Positions 19,876 to 28,753 of a stretch of 64,000 nucleotides of DNA are shown one piece after another; the first letter of the stretch is position 1, and the number at the start of each line of letters is the position of its first letter. The stretch lies in NCBI GenBank assembly GCA_029289235.1, contig JARFTZ010000062.1:1-64000 (forward strand). The letters run 5' to 3'. Below the pieces are notes generated by a model. It searched no databases. It saw only the letters and a program-made list of their open reading frames with translations, and was not told the DNA's origin. Source of the DNA: Gammaproteobacteria bacterium (GTDB lineage Bacteria; Pseudomonadota; Gammaproteobacteria; Burkholderiales; Rhodocyclaceae). The position numbers and the translations under genes are program-made.

Positions 19876-20514
19876 CTACGCCCGGCCGAGCCGGTAGAAG
19901 GCCAGGCTGCCGTTGAGATTCGGGTCGTCGGTGACCGGTTGGCCGAAGGCATCGAAGGCCAGGCGTTCGCGGACCGCGATGCCGAGCTTGTCGCAGAGCG
20001 CCTCGAAGTCGGCGATGGTGAAGAAGCGCACGTTCGGCGTGTCGTACCACTCGTAGGGCAAGTCTTCGGAGACCGGCATGTGCCCGGAGGCGATGGCCTC
20101 GCGGTTCACCCGGTAGGCGAAGTTGGGAAAGCTGACGATGGCCTCGTCGGCGACGCGCAACATCTCGTTGAGGATGCGCTCGGTGCTGTGCATCGCCTGC
20201 AGCGCCTGCGAGATGATCGCGTGGCTGAACGAACGGTCCTCGAAGCCGGACAGCCCGCCTTCGATGTCGATCTGGATCACGTCGACGCCGTTGCGGATGC
20301 AGCCGAGCACGCTCTCATGCGCGATCTCGACGCCGTAGCCGGTGATCCGTTTGCTTTCGTTGAGGTAGCGCAACAGGCGGCCGTCGCCGCAGCCGAGGTC
20401 GAGGACGTGTTCGCCTTCGGGAATCCAGTGGGCGATCACCGCGAAATCGAAGCGCTCGCGCTCTTTGGCAGTCAGCGGAGTCAGCGGGGCTCCGCGCGGT
20501 CGAATGGGCGTCAT
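19876..20514 (-). CDS. metW: Methionine biosynthesis protein MetW
   Basis: 212 residues with the class I methyltransferase-fold motif [13 protein letters not shown]. MetW accompanies MetX in many proteobacteria and is needed for, or boosts, homoserine acylation by MetX. Its start overlaps the metX stop (ATGA), so the two are translationally coupled and share the riboswitch-controlled transcript. Confidence 0.93.
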   Translation of the reverse strand: MTPIRPRGAPLTPLTAKERERFDFAVIAHWIPEGEHVLDLGCGDGRLLRYLNESKRITGYGVEIAHESVLGCIRNGVDVIQIDIEGGLSGFEDRSFSHAIISQALQAMHSTERILNEMLRVADEAIVSFPNFAYRVNREAIASGHMPVSEDLPYEWYDTPNVRFFTIADFEALCDKLGIAVRERLAFDAFGQPVTDDPNLNGSLAFYRLGRA

Positions 20515-21638
20515 ACCTTGATGTTCTCCAGATAGGCGCGCAGCACCGCGTGGTAGTGCGCATCGTCGAGCAGGAAGGAGTCGTGGCCGGCGTCGCAGTC
20601 GATCTCGGCGTAAGCGACGCGACGCCGGTTGTGCATCAGCGCGAAGACGATCTCGCGCGAGCGGGCCGGCGAGAAGCGCCAGTCGGTGGTGAAGCTGGCG
20701 ACCAGAAAACTGGCGCGGGCGCGGGCGAAGGCCGCGGCGAGGTCGCCGCCGTAGGCGTAGGCCGGGTCGAAGTAGTCGAGCGCCTTGGTCGTCAGCAGAT
20801 AGGTGTTGGCGTCGAAGAAACCGGCGAACTTGTCACCCTGGTAGCGCAGATAGGATTCGACCTCGAAGTCGACGCCGTAGCTGAAACTGTGCTCGCCGTT
20901 GCGCAGGTTGCGGCCGAATTTTTCGTCCATCTGGTCGTCGGAGAGGTAGGTGATGTGGCCGATCATGCGCGCCAGGCGCAGGCCGCGCGTCGGCACGACG
21001 CCGTGTTCGGCGTAGTGGCCGCCGTGGAAATCGGGGTCGGACAGGATGGCCTGGCGGGCGACCTCGTTGAAGGCGATGTTCTGCGCCGAGAGCTTGGGCG
21101 CCGAGGCGATGGCGATCGCATGGCGGATGCGCTCGGGAAACTCGAGCGACCATTCGATGGCCTGCATACCGCCGAGGCTGCCGCCGATGACCGCGGCCCA
21201 GGTGTCGATACCCAGATCGTCGGCCAGGCAGGCTTGCGCCGCGACCCAGTCCTCGACGGTCACCAGCGGGAAGTCGGCACCGTAGCGCTTGCCCGTCTCC
21301 GGGTTGATCGACAACGGTCCGGTCGAGCCATAGCAGCCGCCCAGATTGTTGACGCCGATGACGAAGAACTTGTTGGTGTCGAGCGGCTTGCCCGGGCCGA
21401 CCAGGTTGTCCCACCAGCCGACGCTGTTCGGCTTGTCGGCATAGGTGCCGGCGACATGGTGGCTGCCGGACAGAGCGTGACAGACCAGCACGGCGTTCGA
21501 GCGGGCAGCGTTGAGCGTGCCGTAGGTTTCATAGACGAGTTCGAACGACGGCAATTGGCCGCCGCCCTTCAGCGCCAGCGGCGCGTTGCGGCAGAAGCGT
21601 TGCGGGGCAACGTTGCCGACGGAATTCTCGAGTGACAT
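20511..21638 (-). CDS. metX: Homoserine O-acyltransferase MetX
   Basis: 375 residues, alpha/beta-hydrolase fold. The nucleophile elbow is [12 protein letters not shown] and the Asp-His part ends in [12 protein letters not shown]. It acylates homoserine as the first committed step of methionine synthesis. Family members use acetyl-CoA or succinyl-CoA, and many proteobacterial MetX proteins with MetW are succinyltransferases, so donor specificity is left open. Its leader (21639-21753) carries a SAM-II-type aptamer and a terminator. Confidence 0.94.
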   Translation of the reverse strand: MSLENSVGNVAPQRFCRNAPLALKGGGQLPSFELVYETYGTLNAARSNAVLVCHALSGSHHVAGTYADKPNSVGWWDNLVGPGKPLDTNKFFVIGVNNLGGCYGSTGPLSINPETGKRYGADFPLVTVEDWVAAQACLADDLGIDTWAAVIGGSLGGMQAIEWSLEFPERIRHAIAIASAPKLSAQNIAFNEVARQAILSDPDFHGGHYAEHGVVPTRGLRLARMIGHITYLSDDQMDEKFGRNLRNGEHSFSYGVDFEVESYLRYQGDKFAGFFDANTYLLTTKALDYFDPAYAYGGDLAAAFARARASFLVASFTTDWRFSPARSREIVFALMHNRRRVAYAEIDCDAGHDSFLLDDAHYHAVLRAYLENIKV

Positions 21639-21651
21639 GGCGTTCGTACCG

Positions 21652-21692
21652 AAAAAACAAAAGCCCAGTCGGCTATGGAAGGCGGACTGGGC
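21652..21692 (-). terminator. Intrinsic terminator in the metX leader (riboswitch expression platform)
   Basis: On the minus strand an 8-bp perfect stem GCCCAGTC/GACTGGGC (21685-21692 with 21663-21670) with a 14-base loop is followed by ttttgttttttc (21651-21662). It lies between the aptamer and the metX start, so its formation would stop transcription before metX. An alternative hairpin at 21682-21701 shares its 5' arm. Confidence 0.85.
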
Positions 21693-21697
21693 AGTCT

Positions 21698-21753
21698 CCG
21701 CTTTAGCCGTATTTGTTGAGCGCCCGCAAGCTGATCGTTCAAATCGGCGCTAG
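21698..21753 (-). promoter_or_regulatory. SAM-II-type (SAM-alpha) riboswitch aptamer
   Basis: Read on the minus strand, helix P1 is AGCGCC (21746-21751) with GGCGCT (21719-21724). The P1 loop holds ATTTG (21740-21744), which pairs with CAAAT (21711-21715) downstream of P1, giving an H-type pseudoknot. The conserved downstream GCTAAAGC (21700-21707) and the loop GCTTGC are present. These are the hallmarks I know for SAM-II, which binds S-adenosylmethionine and lies in front of metX/metA genes. A covariance search was not possible here. Confidence 0.82.
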
Positions 21754-21759
21754 GGGGCG

Positions 21760-21788
21760 AAATTACCGCCGCCCCCCGGAAAAGTCAA
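21760..21788 (-). promoter_or_regulatory. Sigma-70 promoter of metX-metW
   Basis: Minus strand: -35 TTGACT (21783-21788), 17-bp spacer, -10 TAATTT (21760-21765). The predicted start, about 21753, falls at the first base of the aptamer P1 helix. It sits immediately downstream of the ptsI stop. Confidence 0.65.
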
Positions 21789-21799
21789 ATGACCGGCGG

Positions 21800-23545
21800 T
21801 CATTGCTGCCAGGCATTGAGCCGCTCGATCTGCTCTTCGATCTTGGCCGACTCTTCCAGCCGGATGATCTTGCGGACGATCGGTTCGATTTCCGAGATGT
21901 CGCTCTGCTTGATGCGTTGCTTGACCGCCGGAATCTGCGCCGGGAACATCGAGAACTGGCGCAGCCCCATGCCCAGCAGCAAGCGGGTGAACATCGGGTC
22001 GCCGGCCATTTCGCCGCACATCGAGACCGGGACGCCGGCCTTCTCGGCGCTGCCGATGATGTGCGACAACAACATCAGCACGGCGGGGTGCAGCGGGTCG
22101 TAGAGATTGGCGACCTGCTCGTCGGTCCGGTCGATGGCCAGCGTGTACTGGATCAGGTCATTGGTGCCGATCGACAGGAAATCCAGGCGGCGCAGGAAGA
22201 TGCCGATGGCCAGCGCAGCCGCCGGCACTTCGATCATGCCGCCGACCTCTATGTTCTCGTCGAACGCGATTTTCTGCCCGCGCAGGCTCGATTTCGCCTG
22301 CTCCACGGCAGCCAGCGTCTGGTCCACCTGGAAAGCGTGCGAGAGCATCGGCACCAGGATCTTGACCTTGCCGAACTTCGACGCGCGCAGGATGGCGCGC
22401 AGCTGGGCCTGGAAAACCTTCGGCTCGGCAAGCGAGAGGCGGATCGAGCGCAGACCGAGTGCCGGGTTGTCGCGCCGGCGCTCCTCGGCCAGGTCCTCGG
22501 AAACCATCTGCTTGTCGTTGCCCAGGTCGAAGGTACGGATGGTCAACGGGCGGCCTTCCATGCCCTTGACCGCCTTGCGGTAGGCTTCGAACTGTTCGTC
22601 CTCGCTCGGCATGTCGCCTCGCCCGAGGAAGATGAACTCGGTACGGAACAGACCGACACCGTCGGCGCCGCACTCGATGACCGCCTCGACGTCCTCCGGC
22701 TCCTCGATGTTCGCCAGCAGGTCGATCTTGATCTTGTCGAGTGTCGTGGCGCGCGCGGTCTTGAGCAGCTTGAGCTTCGATTTCTCGATCTCGTACTGGC
22801 TGCGGCGCAGTTCGTATTCCTCGAGGATGCGCCGGTCGGGATTGACGATGACCACGCCACGCGTGCCGTCGACGATCAGCGTTTCCTTGTCGCGGATCAG
22901 CGCCCGCGCGTTGTGCAGGCCGAGCACCGCCGGGATGCCCATGCCGCGGGCGAGGATCGCGGTGTGCGAGGTGGCGCCGCCAACGTCGGTGACGAAGGAG
23001 GCGAAATTGTGATCCTTGAAGGCCATCACGTCGGCAGGCGAAAGATCGTGCGCGACGACGATCACGTTCTCGCCTTTGACGCCCTTGAGCTTGCTGACGT
23101 GGTCCGGGTGTTCGCTCAACTCGCGGACGACGCGTTCGACCGCCTGGCGGACATCGTAGCTGCGCTCGCGCAGGTACTGATCCTCGACATGCTCGAACTG
23201 TTCGACCAGCACCTGCATCTGCTGCACGATCGCCCATTCGGCATTGCAACGGCGCTCCCGGATGATCTGCTTGGGGACTTCCGAGAGCTCCGGGTCCTCC
23301 AGGATCATGCGGTGCAGGTCGATGAAGGCGCGCATGTCGGCCGGCGACTTTTCCAGGCTGCCTTTCATCGTGGCGAACTCGGCACGGACGCGCTGCATCG
23401 CCGCCTCGAAACGCGCGACTTCCTTTTCGACCATGCGCGGGGCAATGACCAGATGCGAGACCTCCAGGGTCGCCTGCGAGATCAGGTGCGCCTGGCCGAT
23501 GGCGATCCCTCCCGATACCGGCAGCCCGTGCAAGGTGAAGCTCAT
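21800..23545 (-). CDS. ptsI: Phosphoenolpyruvate-protein phosphotransferase (PTS enzyme I)
   Basis: 581 residues. The phosphorylated histidine is in GGATSHTAILARG, and the PEP-binding barrel carries FRTEFIFLG and CGEMAGDP. Enzyme I passes phosphate from PEP to HPr. The ATG at 23545 is used; a GTG 21 nt upstream lies within ptsH. The ribosome-binding AAGGAGAG is inside the end of ptsH. No sugar permease or EIIA gene is adjacent, so a regulatory rather than sugar-uptake PTS is likely. Confidence 0.95.
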   Translation of the reverse strand: MSFTLHGLPVSGGIAIGQAHLISQATLEVSHLVIAPRMVEKEVARFEAAMQRVRAEFATMKGSLEKSPADMRAFIDLHRMILEDPELSEVPKQIIRERRCNAEWAIVQQMQVLVEQFEHVEDQYLRERSYDVRQAVERVVRELSEHPDHVSKLKGVKGENVIVVAHDLSPADVMAFKDHNFASFVTDVGGATSHTAILARGMGIPAVLGLHNARALIRDKETLIVDGTRGVVIVNPDRRILEEYELRRSQYEIEKSKLKLLKTARATTLDKIKIDLLANIEEPEDVEAVIECGADGVGLFRTEFIFLGRGDMPSEDEQFEAYRKAVKGMEGRPLTIRTFDLGNDKQMVSEDLAEERRRDNPALGLRSIRLSLAEPKVFQAQLRAILRASKFGKVKILVPMLSHAFQVDQTLAAVEQAKSSLRGQKIAFDENIEVGGMIEVPAAALAIGIFLRRLDFLSIGTNDLIQYTLAIDRTDEQVANLYDPLHPAVLMLLSHIIGSAEKAGVPVSMCGEMAGDPMFTRLLLGMGLRQFSMFPAQIPAVKQRIKQSDISEIEPIVRKIIRLEESAKIEEQIERLNAWQQ

Positions 23546-23552
23546 GGCGGAC

Positions 23553-23822
23553 TTACTCTCCTTCACCGAACTTGTCCGCGATCAGCTTCAGGATGGCGTC
23601 GAGCGCCTCCTGCTCGTCGTCGCCGGTGGTTTCGATCACCACCTTGGAACCCTTGCCGGCAGCCAGCATCATCACGCCCATGATGCTTTTCGCGTTGATC
23701 CGGCGCGACCCTTTTTCCATCCAGATTTCGCAATCGAAGCTCCCGGCCAGTTGGGTCAGTTTGGCCGAGGCCCGGGCATGCAGGCCCAGTTTGTTGACGA
23801 TTTCTGTTTCAGCGCGTGCCAT
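23553..23822 (-). CDS. ptsH: Phosphocarrier protein HPr
   Basis: 89 residues. The active-site histidine is in LGLHARASAKL (about residue 16), and the regulatory serine region is AKSIMGVMMLAAGKG. It relays phosphate from enzyme I to EIIA proteins. It lies 7 nt ahead of ptsI. The 110 bp upstream, where an EIIA gene stands in many betaproteobacteria, hold no EIIA. Confidence 0.95.
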   Translation of the reverse strand: MARAETEIVNKLGLHARASAKLTQLAGSFDCEIWMEKGSRRINAKSIMGVMMLAAGKGSKVVIETTGDDEQEALDAILKLIADKFGEGE

Positions 23823-23932
23823 GCGGAAGTCCTGTCGGTCGGTAAATGATGCGTTGGGGGGCGTCGTTCATTCGCTGTTCATTTTAAGGGATTCGCGGCG
23901 ATGCGGGCAGACGCGACACGCATTTGCAACGC

Positions 23933-24988
23933 TCATTCGGCCGGCGGAAGCGCGATTTCCCGCAAAGTTGGCTTGCCGCCCGGGAAGCCCAGGCGTTCGC
24001 GCATCTTGGGGCTGACTTCGATCGTCCCGTCGGCGGCGATCCGCAAAACATGGTCGACGTTCAACCGGGTGGCGAGTTCCGCCCAGCGCTCGCCGGCAAT
24101 GAACAGCGGCTTCGACGCAACGTCGGACAGGGTTCCGGCGGCCTGGCGCGGCGTGACCAGCACGGTCAACGCCTGGGTGTGCGTCACCGGCTCGCCGGCG
24201 CGCGGGTCGAGCAGGTGACAGTAGCGCTTGCCGTCCAGTTCGAAATAGCGCTGGTAGTCGCCAGACGTGCCGATCGCCTCGCCGTCGCGCAACTTCAGGG
24301 TGGCGAACGGTCCCGGCTGGCGCGGATGCTGGATGCCGATGCTCCACGGCGTGCCGTTCTTGCTGCCGAGGGCCATCACGTTGCCGCCGATGTTCACCAG
24401 CGCGTTCGTCACGCCGTGTTCGCGCAGGATGGCGACGGCGCGCTCGAGCGCGTAGCCTTTCAGGTAGCCGCCAAGGTCGATGGCCATCTGCCGCGAGCGG
24501 CTGCCGACGCGGTTGCCGTCGAGCGTCAGGTCGGCAATCCCGGTCGGGTGGCTTCTCCAGGCGGCAAGCTGCTCGGGATCGGGCAGCGCGGGCTTGTAGT
24601 CGTCGGCATGGAAGCCCCAGAGGCGAATGAGCTTGCCGATGCCTGGGTCGAAAAGCCCGTCGCCGAGCGCGGAAAGGCGTTGCGCGTCGCGGAGCAGGCC
24701 AGCCATTTCGTCGCTGACCGTCAGTGTTTTTCCTTCCTCCAGGGCGCTGTTGAGATCGCTGAGTTCGGAGGGCCGCCAGGCGTGATAGGTACGGTGCAGG
24801 CGGTCGAACTCGCGCAGCACCGCCGAGGCCGCCGGACGCGCTTGAGCTTCTTCAACGCCGGCGACGAGGATCTCGACGCGCGTCCCGAAGACGAAGGATT
24901 CCTGATGATGCAACGGGGCCTTGCCGCAGCCAGAAAGGAACAGAATTAGAAGCCCGAAAAGGGCGGAAATCAGGGGGTTACGTCTCAC
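23933..24988 (-). CDS. apbE: FAD:protein FMN transferase (ApbE family lipoprotein)
   Basis: 351 residues from a GTG at 24988 that overlaps the gshB stop (GTGA). The signal peptide ends in a lipobox (FLSGC). ApbE motifs: FGTRVEI near the start, IDLGGYLKGYALE and NIGGNVMALG in the middle, and HLLDPRAGEPV with SDVASKPLF towards the end. It attaches FMN covalently to threonines of membrane flavoproteins such as Na+-NQR or RNF subunits in the periplasm; no such target gene is in the window. Confidence 0.93.
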   Translation of the reverse strand: MRRNPLISALFGLLILFLSGCGKAPLHHQESFVFGTRVEILVAGVEEAQARPAASAVLREFDRLHRTYHAWRPSELSDLNSALEEGKTLTVSDEMAGLLRDAQRLSALGDGLFDPGIGKLIRLWGFHADDYKPALPDPEQLAAWRSHPTGIADLTLDGNRVGSRSRQMAIDLGGYLKGYALERAVAILREHGVTNALVNIGGNVMALGSKNGTPWSIGIQHPRQPGPFATLKLRDGEAIGTSGDYQRYFELDGKRYCHLLDPRAGEPVTHTQALTVLVTPRQAAGTLSDVASKPLFIAGERWAELATRLNVDHVLRIAADGTIEVSPKMRERLGFPGGKPTLREIALPPAE

Positions 24989-25968
24989 GATACGTCGTTT
25001 TCCTTCGGGGGTGGCTCCACTGCGTCGCCGCAAGCGGCCTCGACGGCCTTGATATACATCGCGGCGGCATCGAAACCGGTCTGCTGGCAGATTTCGACCA
25101 TGCAGGTCGGGCTGGTGACGTTGATCTCGGTAAGCCAGTCGCCGATCACGTCGATGCCGACGAAGAGCAGGCCGCGCGCCGCGAGCACCGGCGCCAGCGC
25201 TTCGGCGATCTCCCGGTCGCGCGCGCTCAGCGGTCGCGCTTCGCCCCGGCCGCCGGCGGCGAGATTGCCGCGCGTCTCGCCGGCCATCGGGATGCGCGCC
25301 AGGCAGTACGGAACGACTTCGCCGCCGATGATCAGGATACGCTTGTCGCCCTGGGTGATCTCCGGGATGAAGCGTTGGGCCATGATCGTCCGCCGGCCGT
25401 TGTGGGTCAGCGTCTCGATGATCACGTTGCGGTTGGGGTCGTCGTCGCGCACGCGGAAGATCTGGCTGCCGCCCATGCCGTCGAGCGGCTTGAGTACGGT
25501 GTCGCGGTGGGTGCCGATGAACTCCTTGATGATGCTGGCCTCGCGGGCAACCAGCGTCGGCACGGCAAACCCGGCGAATTCGGCGACGGCGAGCTTCTCC
25601 GAGTGGTCGCGCAGGGCGCGCGGACTGTTGAAGATGCGTGCCCCGTCGGCTTCGGCCAGTTCCAGTAGCCAGGTGCTGGTCACGTATTCCATGTCGAACG
25701 GCGGATCCTTGCGCATGATCACCGCGTCGAAACCGCGCAGGGGACCGATCATCGCTTCCCCTTCGACGTACCAGTCGGAATCGGTTTCGAGCAGCACAAG
25801 GTGGGTGGCTTCGGCGCACACACCATGTTGCGTGGTCCAGTGCAGCGACGGCTGCTGGATCGTCCATACCGAATGGCCCGCCGCCTGCGCTGCGCGCATC
25901 ATGGCGATGCTGGAATCCTTGTAGGGCTTGAGTTCGTCGAGCGGGTCAACGATGAAGGCGATGCGCAT
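24985..25968 (-). CDS. gshB: Glutathione synthetase
   Basis: 327 residues, prokaryotic ATP-grasp enzyme joining gamma-glutamylcysteine and glycine. MRIAFIVDPL marks the start; KPLDGMGGSQIFR is the ATP-binding loop and EINVTSPTC the metal-binding end. The start at 25968 follows the gshA stop by 2 nt; the frame extends upstream into gshA without homology. Confidence 0.95.
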   Translation of the reverse strand: MRIAFIVDPLDELKPYKDSSIAMMRAAQAAGHSVWTIQQPSLHWTTQHGVCAEATHLVLLETDSDWYVEGEAMIGPLRGFDAVIMRKDPPFDMEYVTSTWLLELAEADGARIFNSPRALRDHSEKLAVAEFAGFAVPTLVAREASIIKEFIGTHRDTVLKPLDGMGGSQIFRVRDDDPNRNVIIETLTHNGRRTIMAQRFIPEITQGDKRILIIGGEVVPYCLARIPMAGETRGNLAAGGRGEARPLSARDREIAEALAPVLAARGLLFVGIDVIGDWLTEINVTSPTCMVEICQQTGFDAAAMYIKAVEAACGDAVEPPPKENDVS

Positions 25969-25970
25969 GC

Positions 25971-27254
25971 TCACTCCTCCTGCGGTTCGGTACGTTCGAG
26001 TTCCAGTGAAGCGGCCAGCAGCGCCAGGCGGGCGACGACGCCGTAGGCGTAGAAGCGGTTCGGCGCGGCGTCCGGCGTCAGGCAGCAATCGGGCAGCGAG
26101 CAGCTGGTTTCGAACGCCAGCGGCTCGAAGTGCATTCCGGGGGCGTTGAGGTTTTCGTCGTTGCCACGCCCGGTGTGGACACGGTAGAAACCGCCGACCA
26201 CGTAGCGGTCGATCATGTACACCACCGGCTCGGCGACGCCGTCGGAAACCTGCTCGCGGGTATGCACGCCTTCCTGGATGATCACCTGCGAGACGCTCGC
26301 CCCTTCCTTGATCACCGACATCTTGTTGCGCTGGCGGCGGTTCAGGCCGACGACCTCGGAAGCATCCTTGACCGTCATCACGCCCATGCCGTAGGTGCCG
26401 GCGTCAGCCTTGACCACCACGTAGGGCGTGTCGTCGATGCCGTACTCCTTGTATTTCTCGCGGATCAGGGTCAGCACGCCGTTGACGTTCGCGGCGAGAC
26501 AATCCTCGCCCTGCCGTTCATGGAAATCGATGCTGTCGCAGACCGAGAAATAAGGGTTGATCTGCCAGGGGTCGATGCCGACCAGCCGGGCGAACTCGCT
26601 GGCTACCTCGTCGTAGGCTGTGAAGTGGTTCGACTTGCGGCGCGTTGCCCAGCCAGCATGCAGCGGCGGCAGGATGAACTGCTCGTTGAGGTTCTGCAGG
26701 ATTTCCGGGACGCCGGCGGTCAGGTCGTTGTTGAGAAGAACGGCGCAGGGGTCGAAATCGGCGAGACCGATCCGGTAACGCGTGCGCAGCAGCGGTTCGA
26801 GCAACAGCGTGCCACCATCCGGCAACTCGACCGGGGTCGGCTTGTCGATTTCCGGCAGCAGCGAGCCGACCCGCACGTTCAGCCCGGTCATGCGCAGGAT
26901 GGTCACCAGTTGCGCGACGTTCTGCAGGTAGAAGCGGTTGCGCGTGTGGTTCTCGGGGATCAGCAGCAGGCTCTTGGCCATCGGGCAGATCTTGTCGATC
27001 GCTGTCATCGCCGCCTGCACGCACAGCGGCAGGAAGGCCGCGTTGAGGTTGTTGAAGCCACCGGGGAACAGGTTCATGTCCACCGGCGCCAGCTTGAAGC
27101 CGGCGTTGCGCAGGTCGACCGAGCCGTAGAACGGCGGCGTGTGCTCCTGCCATTTACCGCGCAGCCAGCGCTCGATGTCCGGCGTGGCGTCGAGGAATTT
27201 CTTTTCCAGTTCGAGCAATGGCCCGGTCAGGGCCGTCGTCAGGCGAGGAACCAT
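25971..27254 (-). CDS. gshA: Glutamate-cysteine ligase (proteobacterial gshB-linked type)
   Basis: 427 residues of the glutamate-cysteine ligase type found beside gshB in betaproteobacteria, unrelated in length to E. coli GshA. Motifs: GSVDLRNAGFKLAPVDMN near residue 45 and VVKADAGTYGMGVMTVKDA near residue 270, which is ATP-grasp-like. First step of glutathione synthesis. Start at 27254 has GGAG 8 nt upstream. A GC-rich hairpin (27274-27298) lies just upstream of the ribosome-binding site. Confidence 0.92.
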   Translation of the reverse strand: MVPRLTTALTGPLLELEKKFLDATPDIERWLRGKWQEHTPPFYGSVDLRNAGFKLAPVDMNLFPGGFNNLNAAFLPLCVQAAMTAIDKICPMAKSLLLIPENHTRNRFYLQNVAQLVTILRMTGLNVRVGSLLPEIDKPTPVELPDGGTLLLEPLLRTRYRIGLADFDPCAVLLNNDLTAGVPEILQNLNEQFILPPLHAGWATRRKSNHFTAYDEVASEFARLVGIDPWQINPYFSVCDSIDFHERQGEDCLAANVNGVLTLIREKYKEYGIDDTPYVVVKADAGTYGMGVMTVKDASEVVGLNRRQRNKMSVIKEGASVSQVIIQEGVHTREQVSDGVAEPVVYMIDRYVVGGFYRVHTGRGNDENLNAPGMHFEPLAFETSCSLPDCCLTPDAAPNRFYAYGVVARLALLAASLELERTEPQEE

Positions 27255-27317
27255 GTTTGCATCTCCTTCCAGTCCGGCGGGAAGGGACTCCCGGCCGGCG
27301 CCTCCAGCGCACAGGCG

Positions 27318-28589
27318 TCAGAAGCAATTCTTCAGTTTATCCCACCAGCTTTGTTCGCCGGGAGAGAGAAAGGAACGAAAGACCTTGGGCAAGGGCGTTT
27401 GTTCAAGACTGCGCTGGGTGAACAGGAAGCGGCCGTCGCAGACGAAACCGAGATCGGCCCAATCGACCGCATTGAGCGCGGCGGCCAGCGCATGCGCATC
27501 GACATGGGGGTGCTTCGGGAAAATTGCAAGCACCGAGCCGTCGTAGTGAAGGCAGTCATGGACGAAAAAGGGCTGCGACCGGCGCGTCTTGTTGTTCACG
27601 TAGACCCGGGGCAGGTCGGACTGGTAATAGCCGCGCCCCCATTGCCACCAGTTCGTTTCGTCGTAGTTGCGGATGCGCCGGGCGAGCAGGCGTTCCTTGT
27701 GCGGCAAAAGCACGCGCGGCGCGGGCTGCCCCGCCTCGCACCAGATCATCCGCCGCGTCTGGCCGTCGGCCGCCGTGCTCGAACAGACGAAATCACGGTT
27801 GCCGTAGTAATTGCTGGTGTAGATGTCGTCGGCCCCGGAAACAGCACCGACCTTGACGAAGGCGATGTCGGCAAGATGCAGCGGGTAATCGCCGCGCGTG
27901 AACAGCAGGTAGCCTCCGCTTTCGACGAAACGCCGCGTTTCCCAGCACGGTGCCAGCAGGCCGGCAACGCCATCGCCCTGTTCGAGTGCGGCATACCGGG
28001 TTGTGCGCGACAGGTCGCCTTTCTGAAAGCGCCAGATCGCGCAGTTCGGCGTCGCGTCGTCGAACAGGTGCGTGTCGCCGAGATCGATGAAATCGGTGAT
28101 CGTCCCGGCGGCAAAAAGCAGTCGGTTGAGCGGCACGGCCGAGGTGGCCTTGAGCAGGTCGCGCGGGGTGATGAAGATCAGTTCGCCACCGGGTTCGAGG
28201 AGGCGCAGACACTTCTCGATGAAAAACAGGTACAGATTGGCCCGCCCATCGAGCACTGAGCCGCGCGCCAGTCGTCGCGTACCGGGGTCGATGTCCTGAT
28301 AGCGGACGTAGGGCGGATTGCCGATGATCGTGGCGAACCGCTCGTCGTCGGACAGTTCAAAGAAATTCATCACTTCCGCACCGGGCGGTGCATGGCGCGG
28401 GTCGATCTCGATGCCGAGCGCACCCCGAAAATGCTTGAGGAAAGCACCGTCGCCACAGGCCGGTTCGAGCACGCGCCCGCGGTTGCGTACCAGCGCCACC
28501 ATACAGTCCACGATGACGGCCGGCGTGAACACCTGCCCGAGGGCGGCTACGTCATAGTCGTCGCGTAAAGCGGTGGAAACGGCAGGCAT
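27318..28589 (-). CDS. N6-adenine-specific DNA methyltransferase (solitary)
   Basis: 423 residues from the ATG at 28589; the frame stays open to 28685 and no start has a strong ribosome-binding site. QVFTP, the SAM motif VLEPACGDGAFLKHF and the catalytic NPPYVRYQD place it in the TaqI/Eco57I-like N6-adenine group. The C-terminal half would be the target-recognition domain. No restriction endonuclease or specificity gene is adjacent, so it is either an orphan regulatory methylase or a relic of a restriction-modification system. Target site unknown. Confidence 0.85.
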   Translation of the reverse strand: MPAVSTALRDDYDVAALGQVFTPAVIVDCMVALVRNRGRVLEPACGDGAFLKHFRGALGIEIDPRHAPPGAEVMNFFELSDDERFATIIGNPPYVRYQDIDPGTRRLARGSVLDGRANLYLFFIEKCLRLLEPGGELIFITPRDLLKATSAVPLNRLLFAAGTITDFIDLGDTHLFDDATPNCAIWRFQKGDLSRTTRYAALEQGDGVAGLLAPCWETRRFVESGGYLLFTRGDYPLHLADIAFVKVGAVSGADDIYTSNYYGNRDFVCSSTAADGQTRRMIWCEAGQPAPRVLLPHKERLLARRIRNYDETNWWQWGRGYYQSDLPRVYVNNKTRRSQPFFVHDCLHYDGSVLAIFPKHPHVDAHALAAALNAVDWADLGFVCDGRFLFTQRSLEQTPLPKVFRSFLSPGEQSWWDKLKNCF

Positions 28590-28753
28590 GCGAGGAGAAG
28601 GGGCGTGGTCGATCGCAGGAGTATACCGCCCTTCCGGTGCCATGCCACGAAGGCAAGCGCGGGGAGCGTATCGGCACTCGCGCAAGGATGCAGACAGGAA
28701 AACGGTGATGAGGTAAATTACGTCTTGGCAAGGTGGCCTGACCAGGGACGGGT

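Noticed and set aside
21713-23683. 656-codon plus-strand frame over ptsI
   Set aside because: Antisense shadow; composition reflects codon bias of ptsI.
27274-27298. GC-rich hairpin before gshA as a riboswitch
   Set aside because: It is a simple hairpin with a bulge and no conserved loop motifs; at most a weak structural element near the ribosome-binding site.
26130-28259. 709-codon plus-strand frame over gshA and the methylase
   Set aside because: Antisense shadow crossing the gene boundary; no domains.
27318-28753. A full restriction-modification system around the adenine methylase
   Set aside because: Neither side encodes a nuclease or specificity subunit; the 164-bp gap to the TRAP gene holds no gene.
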